From Armatimonas sp043757465 (lineage in GTDB: Bacteria > Armatimonadota > Armatimonadia > Armatimonadales > Armatimonadaceae), in contig NZ_JAYVPL010000164.1 in assembly GCF_043757465.1 (NCBI RefSeq), positions 1-38,013 of the forward strand: 38,013 bases of DNA. The letters are read 5' to 3'. Shown here in pieces: positions 26,245 to 33,800 of this stretch; positions within the stretch are counted from its first letter, which is position 1, and each line of letters starts with the position of its first letter. The position numbers and the translations under genes are program-made. The notes under the pieces were generated by a model, which saw only the letters and a program-made list of their open reading frames with translations, made no database searches and was not told the origin of the DNA.

Positions 26245-27650
26245 CATCTTCGCTTCTCGACGCCATTTTTGGAGAGGACAGCAATGGTTCTACGCCAGAA
26301 GAACGAGCACAAACATCCTCTCAGATTTTTGTACGCAGTACCCATGAACTATCCTTTTTTGTTCCTGGAGCTACCGGGACAACGTTCACTGCGAAACAAG
26401 CACTTAACCTTTTTGGGATTCACCGTCTTATCGAAATAGTAGAAGATGGAAGCGCAATTTTCACACGAAATACCAAGGAGCCTTTCGCAACAATAAAGAA
26501 ACGACGAGAAAGTCTTGGATTAGATGGTAATGCAAAGCTAATTGCAAAAAAAGCTAAAGTTACGGAAAAAGAAGTTTTTGAGTCAGAGAATCCGCTTGCT
26601 CGACTTCATATTCGTACTTTAGAGAAAATTGCCAGGGAACTCGGATTAGACCCAAATAAGCTCAGTGTTGTCCCTGGCGCTGGCGGTGATCCTGTCCTTG
26701 GGGTTCGTCTCAAATCATGGAGCGATTCTCCTGGAAGGTTACCCGCTCGAAGTATCGCTGCTTTTTCTGAAGCCGCATGGGTCATTGAGACTCAGGTTGC
26801 ATTGCAGCGACTGTTGGAACCACAGTTTCAAATACCTACATTTGAACCTACATTCAACTATGGGAATTCTGAAAGACCAGTGTATAGGATAGCTGATGAT
26901 CTTTCACAGCGAACCCGCAGCACAATAGGACTCTCATCTATAGAAGCTATTACTTCACTGAGGGACATTTGTCACCGTTTACGTATTCCTCTGATCAATC
27001 AAGAATTGGCCCCCGAAATTGCAGGAGCAACTATTGAGTCAAATGGAGCACGCGGTATTATCGTAAATACGAGAGGGAAAAATGAAAATTCCTTAGTGCG
27101 ACGTGCAACTATAGCTCACGAGTTAGGGCATCTTTTGTGGGATCCATCGCAAAAACTTAAAGGCATTACAATAGACAAATATGGTTATATAGAGTCATTG
27201 AAATCACCACGTTCGACACAGCCAGATTATCTTATTGAGGCTCGTGCGAATGCTTTTGCAATAGAACTTATTGCTCCGAAAGAAAGTCTGCGGAGTATCT
27301 ATAGTCGTAATAATGATATTAACGATGTGATGCTTCACTTTGGTATAAGCGCTTCAGCAGCTAAATATCATATTTGGAATGCGTTTAATCGCCAAATAGA
27401 TTTACCCGTATCTGAGGACATTGATAATGGCATAGCCAATGAATGGCGTGGTGCAGAACGATTTGAAGATGATCAGCCCCCAATTCCTGAGACTCCACAG
27501 TCTCGCCGTGGTTACTTCTCGGTATATGTTGTAATGGCTCAACGTGCAGGCTGGCTAACCGAACAAACAGCAGCAGATTATCTGATGACCGATGAAGAAA
27601 CCTACCGAGCAAAATCACAGGAAATTCTTGACCTATTCCCTGAAGTCTGA
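26235..27650 (+). CDS. XRE-like HTH plus ImmA/IrrE metallopeptidase
   Basis: This 471-aa protein combines a helix-turn-helix-like region (about 85-145, with IKKRRESLGL and LEKIARELGLDPNKL) and a zinc peptidase of the ImmA/IrrE family: HELGH (295-299) and the third ligand region EARANAFAIELI (from E335). ImmA cleaves repressors to switch on phage or mobile-element genes; in defence islands such proteins often control a partner. The coding sequence is clearly AT-richer than the methylase and helicase around it, a sign of separate transfer. It overlaps the upstream unknown gene by 10 nt, so both belong to one cassette. The first 80 residues are of unknown nature. Confidence 0.88.
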   Translation: MEIASSLLDAIFGEDSNGSTPEERAQTSSQIFVRSTHELSFFVPGATGTTFTAKQALNLFGIHRLIEIVEDGSAIFTRNTKEPFATIKKRRESLGLDGNAKLIAKKAKVTEKEVFESENPLARLHIRTLEKIARELGLDPNKLSVVPGAGGDPVLGVRLKSWSDSPGRLPARSIAAFSEAAWVIETQVALQRLLEPQFQIPTFEPTFNYGNSERPVYRIADDLSQRTRSTIGLSSIEAITSLRDICHRLRIPLINQELAPEIAGATIESNGARGIIVNTRGKNENSLVRRATIAHELGHLLWDPSQKLKGITIDKYGYIESLKSPRSTQPDYLIEARANAFAIELIAPKESLRSIYSRNNDINDVMLHFGISASAAKYHIWNAFNRQIDLPVSEDIDNGIANEWRGAERFEDDQPPIPETPQSRRGYFSVYVVMAQRAGWLTEQTAADYLMTDEETYRAKSQEILDLFPEV

Positions 27651-27667
27651 CGAATGCTGACTCTGTT

Positions 27668-27751
27668 GTGGCTCTGAACCCTGTTGCCCACACCGCGTAC
27701 CCTTTCTCAAATCCCACAAAAAATCCTCGAAGAGTTCGAGGAAGAAGAGTA
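27668..27751 (+). pseudogene. Decayed 5' end of a second helicase gene
   Basis: From GTG at 27668 the DNA encodes VALNPVAHTAYPFSNPT. The intact helicase at 30804 begins MALNPVAYT and, 13 codons later, AYPFSDPT. The DNA matches closely on both sides (CTGAACCCTGTTGCC is identical), with a clean 39-nt deletion between two CAC triplets. After CCCACA homology ends; one frame then reads QKILEEFEEEE and a stop at 27749-27751, which looks like the acidic tail of a protein. It may be the 3' end of the same lost helicase, but that part is inference. Confidence 0.78.
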
Positions 27752-27762
27752 AGGAAAAGATA

Positions 27763-28002
27763 ATGAGAAACGTCCTAGTTCGTGTCTACAACGGAGACGG
27801 CACATCTGCCAAAGGTGTCCGAGTCAGCCTTTGGATATATCAGTTCCTCGCAAGCGGTAGCAAAGAGGGCTACACCAACAGCGATGGTGAGGTTGAGTTT
27901 GACCTCGATATTGATTCTGGAGCAGAGATCTCAATCAGTGTGGAAGGAACCGAATACATCCGGCGGGGGGCGGTTCGCGGATCGTACCGAATCCAACTGT
28001 AG
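27763..28002 (+). CDS. 79-aa protein, beta-sandwich-like, unknown role
   Basis: The 79 residues form an alternation of short strands: RNVLVRVYNGDGTSAKGVRVSL, then GYTNSDGEVEFDLDIDSG and ISISVEGTEYI. Motifs such as G-Y-T-N-S-D-G-E-V are typical of small Ig-like/carboxypeptidase-regulatory-like beta sandwiches. No signal peptide is present, so it should be cytosolic. AAGGAAAAGATA precedes the ATG. It stands between the decayed helicase start and the decayed methylase end, and so may be a survivor of a lost operon copy. Function unknown. Confidence 0.65.
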   Translation: MRNVLVRVYNGDGTSAKGVRVSLWIYQFLASGSKEGYTNSDGEVEFDLDIDSGAEISISVEGTEYIRRGAVRGSYRIQL

Positions 28003-28021
28003 TTGCCCCTGACTCACGAAA

Positions 28022-28063
28022 CCAGGTGGCGCGATTTTGGGGACAGAGGGCACTGGAGTTTTC
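28022..28063 (+). pseudogene. Decayed 3' end of a second methylase gene
   Basis: The stretch aligns without gaps to the last 42 nt of the methylase gene before its stop (31 of 42 identical). In frame it encodes QVARFWGQRALEF against QTALFGGQGALEF, and several differences are synonymous third-base changes (GCG/GCA, GAA/GAG, CAA/CAG). The stop codon is lost. No more of the gene remains upstream, where the 79-aa gene ends at 28002. It is best read as a relic of a diverged methylase that once preceded the coiled-coil/HNH cassette. Confidence 0.72.
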
Positions 28064-28089
28064 AGATATAATGCCTCTGGAGAATGCTC

Positions 28090-28326
28090 ATGCCTGATTC
28101 ATCTACTATTCCTGAGGAAGTCACTGATTTCGACACTCTACTGGATGCCGCAAGCGACCGGATAGAGGCAGAAACCGCGACGCTTCGGGAACGTAATCGC
28201 CGCTTGGAGAGCCTGCTTACCGAGAAGACTGCGTTGGTTCAGAGCCTGGAGACCACCTGGAAGACCGCACAGCACCGCCGTAAGCGCATTGATGCCGAGA
28301 TCGCCCGGCTGCTTCAGGCCGCATGA
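28090..28326 (+). CDS. Small coiled-coil protein upstream of HNH gene
   Basis: This 78-aa acidic then basic protein is mainly one long helix: after TDFDTLLDAASDRIEAE it runs with heptad-like Leu/Ala spacing (TLRERNRRLESLL, LVQSLETTWKTA). It should form a coiled coil. The start at 28090 is preferred over an ATG 6 nt earlier because GGAG lies 7 nt before it. It overlaps the HNH gene by ATGA, so the two are translated together; it may be a partner or inhibitor of that nuclease. No known family is recognised. Confidence 0.7.
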   Translation: MPDSSTIPEEVTDFDTLLDAASDRIEAETATLRERNRRLESLLTEKTALVQSLETTWKTAQHRRKRIDAEIARLLQAA

Positions 28327-28787
28327 TCTCGGCCCGACTGCGGCGAACCATACGCTCTCTCTACGGAGGTCGGTGTGGCTACTGTGGTGTCTCCGAAGAG
28401 GAGGTCGGCGCAGAACTGACCCTGGATCACTTTCAGCCACAGACAGCACAAGGCACTGATGCTCTGGAAAACCTCGTCTACTGCTGCCCTGCCTGCAATG
28501 CCTTTAAGAGCGACTACTGGCCCAGCGACCCTGCCCTACGCCTGCTTCATCCCCTGAACGACGACTTGGGGGTACACCTGCGCCAGGAAACCGACGGACG
28601 GCTCACCGCCCTCACCGAAGCAGGAGAGCGCCAGATCGAGCGGCTTCACCTCAACCGTGCTCCCCTGGTTCGGCACCGACTCCGTATCCAGGAGCGCCGC
28701 CTGGAGCAACATGCCCAAGCCGAACTCCGCCGTGAGCTTGCCCAGATCTCCCAGCGGCTCCAACGCCTGGAAGAGCGCTTTTCCTAA
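28323..28787 (+). CDS. HNH endonuclease
   Basis: This 154-aa protein carries an HNH/McrA-type nuclease core: a zinc pair C18-x2-C21 (RCGYCG), the catalytic LDH (D35-H36), N50 in ENLVYCCPACN, and the second zinc pair C55-x2-C58 followed by N59 and K62. The last 70 residues are a basic helical tail (RLRIQERRLEQHAQ), perhaps DNA-binding or pairing with the coiled-coil protein upstream. HNH proteins next to SMC-like ATPases occur in Septu (PtuB) and related systems; here an AAA ATPase of the RloA kind follows 87 nt downstream. It may cut DNA or RNA when infection is sensed. Confidence 0.9.
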   Translation: MISARLRRTIRSLYGGRCGYCGVSEEEVGAELTLDHFQPQTAQGTDALENLVYCCPACNAFKSDYWPSDPALRLLHPLNDDLGVHLRQETDGRLTALTEAGERQIERLHLNRAPLVRHRLRIQERRLEQHAQAELRRELAQISQRLQRLEERFS

Positions 28788-28874
28788 GTTTTGCGAGAAG
28801 ATAGCAAAGAAAAGGGCTTCAGCCTGCTAAAACAGTAGATAATTGACATTTCAAGGTAAGCTAATAGCAACGAA

Positions 28875-30185
28875 ATGATTATCGACTTCACCGTTGAAAA
28901 CTACGGCCCCTTCCGCGACAGGAGCACTTTGAGCCTAATCGCAGCTCCTAACCGGGGCAAGGCCGACCAGGAGCTAGAGCGCGCCAACGTCATTCCCGTC
29001 AATGACCGACTGAGCCTGCTTCGAGCCGCCGCCCTCTATGGCCCCAATGCAAGTGGCAAATCGCGTCTGATCGAAGCCTTCAGCGATTTCCGCGAAGCGA
29101 TTCTCGCCTCCAGTGATAGTGATTTCCACTTCGAGATATACCCCTTCCAGCTCAACACCAGCGCGATGGAGAAACCCGTGGTGCTGGAGCTACGCTTCTT
29201 GCTGGAAGGAATCCCCTATCGGTACGGATTCTCCGTCAAGGAAGAGACAGTGGCTGCGGAGTGGCTCTACGTCTCTCGCTCTGCCTGGGAAACGACCCTC
29301 TTCGAGCGAGAAGGCAGCACCGTAGAGCGCAACCGCAGCTTTCGTGAAGGCACCGCTTTCCTGGAAGGAAATACTCTCACCAATCCTGAGGCGCTCTTTC
29401 TGACACAGTGTAGTAAAAGCCGTGGGGGCGAACTTTCCAAAGCCATTGTCGCCTTTATGCGTGATAGAACAGACGCAATCTCAGGCTTGCATGAGGAGGG
29501 GCTACGTCGCTTTACCATCGAGAGCCTTGAAAAAGGCCACTACCGCGAAGAGATTCTGAAGCTCATCAAGGAAGCGGATGTCGGCATTTCAAACCTCAGA
29601 CTTGCCGAAGAGGATGAGGCAAAAAACTTACTGGATACCGTCAAGCGATCAGAAAATCAGGGCGAGCAAATCATTAGCGATCTGCGTCTCCAAGCAGAGC
29701 ATCCCGTCTTCGATGCGGGCAACAAACAAATCGGCAAGATGGAGTTCCCGTTTGCACTTGCGGAATCTCAAGGCACTCAGAAACTCTTTGCTTTCGCTGG
29801 CCCTATCCTCGATACCTTACACAAAGGCAATACGCTTTTCGTGGATGAGATCGATGCCAAGCTCCATCCTCTTCTCACCCGCGCCATTATCAGCCTCTTC
29901 CAGTCGGAAGAAACCAACCCTCATGGAGCACAGCTCGTTTTTGTGACGCACGATACCAACTTGCTCCACAGTAATTCGTTCCGCCGCGATCAGATATGGT
30001 TCACCGAGAAAGACCGCTACGGTGCATCACAGCTCTACTCTTTGGCCGAGTTCAAGAAAACAGAGCGCAAGGGAGCTGATCTGGAAAGAGACTATATTGA
30101 CGGACGCTTCGGGGCGATTCCCTTCCTAGGAGACTGGTCTCGCCTTCTGGAGGAAACACCCGCTAAGTCTGAGGGCAGCAATTAG
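28875..30185 (+). CDS. rloA: RloA-like AAA ATPase (AbiL-type ATPase)
   Basis: This 436-aa protein is an ABC/SMC-like ATPase of the AAA_15 group. It opens with the typical DFTVENYGPF strand, then Walker A GPNASGKS (56-63), a middle region with helices in place of a long coiled coil, the signature-like SQGTQKL (about 299), Walker B LFVDEID (D324-E325) and a switch histidine in FVTHDT (H359). It lacks its own TOPRIM domain, which is supplied by the RloB gene starting one base after its stop. RloA/RloB resembles AbiLi/AbiLii, an abortive-infection pair often found as cargo in restriction operons. The 87 nt before the ATG are AT-rich and could hold a private promoter. Confidence 0.88.
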   Translation: MIIDFTVENYGPFRDRSTLSLIAAPNRGKADQELERANVIPVNDRLSLLRAAALYGPNASGKSRLIEAFSDFREAILASSDSDFHFEIYPFQLNTSAMEKPVVLELRFLLEGIPYRYGFSVKEETVAAEWLYVSRSAWETTLFEREGSTVERNRSFREGTAFLEGNTLTNPEALFLTQCSKSRGGELSKAIVAFMRDRTDAISGLHEEGLRRFTIESLEKGHYREEILKLIKEADVGISNLRLAEEDEAKNLLDTVKRSENQGEQIISDLRLQAEHPVFDAGNKQIGKMEFPFALAESQGTQKLFAFAGPILDTLHKGNTLFVDEIDAKLHPLLTRAIISLFQSEETNPHGAQLVFVTHDTNLLHSNSFRRDQIWFTEKDRYGASQLYSLAEFKKTERKGADLERDYIDGRFGAIPFLGDWSRLLEETPAKSEGSN

Positions 30186-30797
30186 ATGCCCAAGCGCCCT
30201 GCACCAACTCGACAAGAACGAGGGGGACGCCCAACGCGCACAGAGGGGAAGAGCATCTTGATCCTTTCTGATGGCACAGAGACCGAACCAAACTACTTCA
30301 ATGGACTCAAACGCGCCTGGCGGCTGTCTGCTCTCAAGGTGCCAAACCGTCCTCTGGGCCAAGCCAAACAAGTAATAGCAGAGGCAATCAAACAACGACA
30401 GGAGCACGATGAAGTCTGGTGCGTCGTGGATAAAGACGACCTAGACTCAACAACCTTTGATACGGCCATCGGGCAGGCTACGGGGAACGTTTACGCCGCT
30501 TGGTCGAATGAGTCCTTTGAACTCTGGTTCGTGCTGCACTACACCAATGCGCCTGCACGGGGTGTCAATGCGCGTGATCGCTACATCAAGCAGCTAGATC
30601 GCCTAATGCCCACCAGTTACAACAAGGTGGCAGACCACTGGACAACACTAGAGCCATTGCTCGCCACGGCTCTTCAGAACGCAGACACGCTCATGACAGG
30701 CTACACCAGTGGAGAATCACCTTCAGCTTGCTGCCCTGGCACCCGCGTCCAAGACCTGATTCGCACGCTTCAAGCGGAGCGAGAAGCACGAGGATAA
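30186..30797 (+). CDS. rloB: RloB-like TOPRIM nuclease
   Basis: This 203-aa protein has the RloB pattern: a TOPRIM-like fold with SILILSDGTETEPNYF (E32/E34 as metal-binding Glu) and the Asp motif CVVDKDD (82-85), followed by a family-typical FELWFVLHYTNAP. It begins directly after the RloA stop codon. The pair probably works as a complex in which the ATPase controls the TOPRIM nuclease, killing or arresting infected cells. RloB lies immediately upstream of the large helicase and closes the passenger cassette. Confidence 0.88.
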   Translation: MPKRPAPTRQERGGRPTRTEGKSILILSDGTETEPNYFNGLKRAWRLSALKVPNRPLGQAKQVIAEAIKQRQEHDEVWCVVDKDDLDSTTFDTAIGQATGNVYAAWSNESFELWFVLHYTNAPARGVNARDRYIKQLDRLMPTSYNKVADHWTTLEPLLATALQNADTLMTGYTSGESPSACCPGTRVQDLIRTLQAEREARG

Positions 30798-30803
30798 CCA
30801 ACT

Positions 30804-33800
30804 ATGGCCCTGAACCCTGTTGCCTACACGGAGAAGATCGTCCGTGGTTTCCTGAAGTACCAGCTCACCGCGTACCCCTTCTCCGACCCCACGCTCTACG
30901 CCCAGATGCGCGAGTTGCTCTCTCTGGAGCATACACGTGAGACGCCGCTACTCAAGGGGCCATATGTCAGCCTCTCCCGTGCGTTTCGTCCCGGCGCATC
31001 GTTCAAGACACTCGCTGGAGAGGGACTGGCGCACCCGCTTCTGGAGACACTCCACCCCTACCCGACGCTCTACTCCCACCAAGAGAAAGCCTTCCGGTCT
31101 ATCGGTGCAGGGAAGACGACCCTCGTCTCAACGGGCACTGGTTCGGGCAAGACCGAGGCGTTTCTCTATCCCATTCTTTCCCGTTGCCTGAAGCTCCGCG
31201 ATGAGAACGCCGAGCCGGGCATCGTCGCCGTGCTGGTCTATCCCATGAATGCCTTGGCTGAAGACCAGCTCCAGCGCCTACGTGGGCTTCTCACCGGAAC
31301 CGGCATCACGTTTGGGATGTACGTCGGCAAAACCCCCGAGAGAAGCGATCAGGTGACGGGTACACGGCTCACGGCGGGGGCATCCCAGGCAACCTATCAG
31401 GCGGCACTGAAGAAGGCACAAGACGAGAAACGCAATGTCGTGATCCACCCCCTGGAAGAGCGCCCCTCGCGCCAGGAGCTACGTGAGAACCCGCCGCGCA
31501 TTCTCCTCACCAACGTCAAGCAGCTAGAGCTGCTCCTGACCCGCACAACCGATGTCGAACTCTTTACCAATGCGCGACTGGAGTATCTGGTCTTTGACGA
31601 AGCCCACACCTACAGCGGAGCTGTGGGAGCAGAGACCGCCTGCCTCATCCGTCGCCTACGCACCTTCTGTGGCCGGAGCGCCGACGAAACCACCTGCGTC
31701 GCCACCTCCGCCACTATCGCCGATCCCGAGCGCGGCATCGAGGCCGGACGCGACTTTGCCGCACGTTTCTTTGGGGTCGAGCGTGAGAGCGTCACCCTGA
31801 TCGGCGAAGAGTATGAATCTGATGTCTGGTCGCCGCACCGCCAGATTCCCCTTGCGCCGCCGGGCGATTCCAACGACCACCTCCAAGCCGTCCTCGCCGC
31901 TGTAGACACGCCCAACGCAGCCCAGGCTGTTCCCGCAGCCTACCAAGCCATGACCGGCACGATACTCTCCTCAGATGGCTGGGAAGAGGCACTGCACGCA
32001 GATCTATCGCGCAACCAGATCGTCTACCAGCTCGCCGATATTCTCAAGAAGCCCCTGTCCCTGGAAGACCTCGTGGACGGCCTACGAGGACGAATCGGAC
32101 GACGAATACCTGAGAGCGAGATTCTCGCTTGGCTCGCGCTGGGCGCAGCAGCACGCCAAGACGCACGCCCTCTCTTGCGCCCCGTGATGCACGGCTTCGT
32201 CCGTGGGGTCAGTGGTGCCGTCGTTACCTTCCCCTTGGTGGGTGAGAGTGTTCGCCTGCACCTCTCCGCTGAAGACGCTCTGAGAAACAGCGGTGACGAA
32301 GGAAGTGCGCGTCTGCCCATCTTGACCTGCAACACCTGCGGCCAGCACTACTTCGAGCATCACGCCGCCGACTTCTCCTTCACCAAGGACATGCCCGGAG
32401 GCGGGCAGCTCAAAGGGACGCAGCGCTACTGGCAGTCACAAGAAAGCAGTCTAGGGGGCAAGCGCCTTGTTCTCACCAATCGGCTCCTTGCAACGCTCGA
32501 CGAGGACGACGAGGCAGAAGAATCGGACAAGCTCGCGGAGGTGTTTCTGTGTCGCGTCTGTGGAACGCTCCATGAGACTGCTTTCTCTTCTTGCGCCTCC
32601 TGCGGCCACGACGAGCCGCCCGTGCGCCTGCTCGCGGTCGCCCAGAACCCAGCGTTCCCTGGCAAGCTCGCACGCTGCGTCTCCTGCGGCTCACCAGGAG
32701 CGCCTCGTGGTGGCAACTACCGTGAACCCGCCCGCCCCGTGCGTGCCGTCGCTGTCGCCGATGTCCATATCCTCGCCCAGGAGATGATCCACCATGCCGA
32801 GCGCCCGCGCCTGTTGGTTTTTGCCGACAACCGTCAGGACGCTGCGTTCCAGGCTGGCTGGATGCGTGATCACGCCCGCCGCTTCCGATTCCGCGCTTTG
32901 ATGATGGAGCGCATCCAAAAGAGCGCACTCTCCATCGGCGACCTGACCGCCTACCTGGAGCGCTACTTAGACAGCGACCCCGAGCTCTCCGAAGCCCTGA
33001 TCCCCGAAGTCTGGCAGGTAGCAAAGCCCACCGCAACCGGCCTAGAGCATGCCAACCAGCGACGGCGCTACCTACGCATTCAGATCCTGCGCGAGCTGAC
33101 CACCAGTCTCAAAGACCGCCGTGGTCTGGAGCCGCTGGGTCGGCTTCGCATCGACTACCACCAGCTCACACCAGAGGTGCCCTTTATCGCTAACTGGTCA
33201 ACCCAACTCTATCTCAACCCAGAGCGCCTCCGTGATGGCATCGCTGCTCTACTGGACCGCTTCCGCCGCGGCTTCTACCTACTCGATCCGGAGACGAAAG
33301 TATTCTCTCACTTCTGGCTAGACGGCGACTTCGAGATTCAGCGGGGCTATCTCCCCAAGCTCAAGGGTATCCCCAAGGGCCTCAAGCTGGAGAAGGGTAG
33401 CAACACAGAAAAGCACCTCACCTACTGGCTTGGCTCCAGCGGAGATACCGTCGTGCGCCAGGCAGTGCGCGGCTGGGGCGTTCCGAAAGACGACCAGGAA
33501 GAGTTCATCCGTCAGCTCTGGCAGACACTCAGCACGGAGCTGAAGCTACTCAAGCCCGTGACACTTGCGGGGGCAAAAGGCAACGCACTCCCCAACTGCC
33601 CCGGTGCCTACCAGATCGACGCGGACCAATTGCTTCTGGCTCCCTCCGTCGGCGTCTGGCGCTGTAAGAAATGCCGCCGTGCTCAGGTTCGACCAACACC
33701 GGAAGACAAGTGTATGGCCTGGCGCTGTGACGGTACTCTGGCCTTTGAGGGTGAAAACCCGGATCACTACGACCTTGGGATGCTCGATGGCGGCGTGCGC

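Noticed and set aside
28067..28072. Perfect TATAAT upstream of the coiled-coil gene as a promoter
   Set aside because: No acceptable -35 box at 15-19 nt; kept only as a weak possibility.
28875..30797. PARIS (AriA/AriB) or OLD-type nuclease pair
   Set aside because: The second protein shows the RloB pattern (DGTETEPNYF, VDKDD) rather than a DUF4435 protein, and the ATPase has no own TOPRIM.
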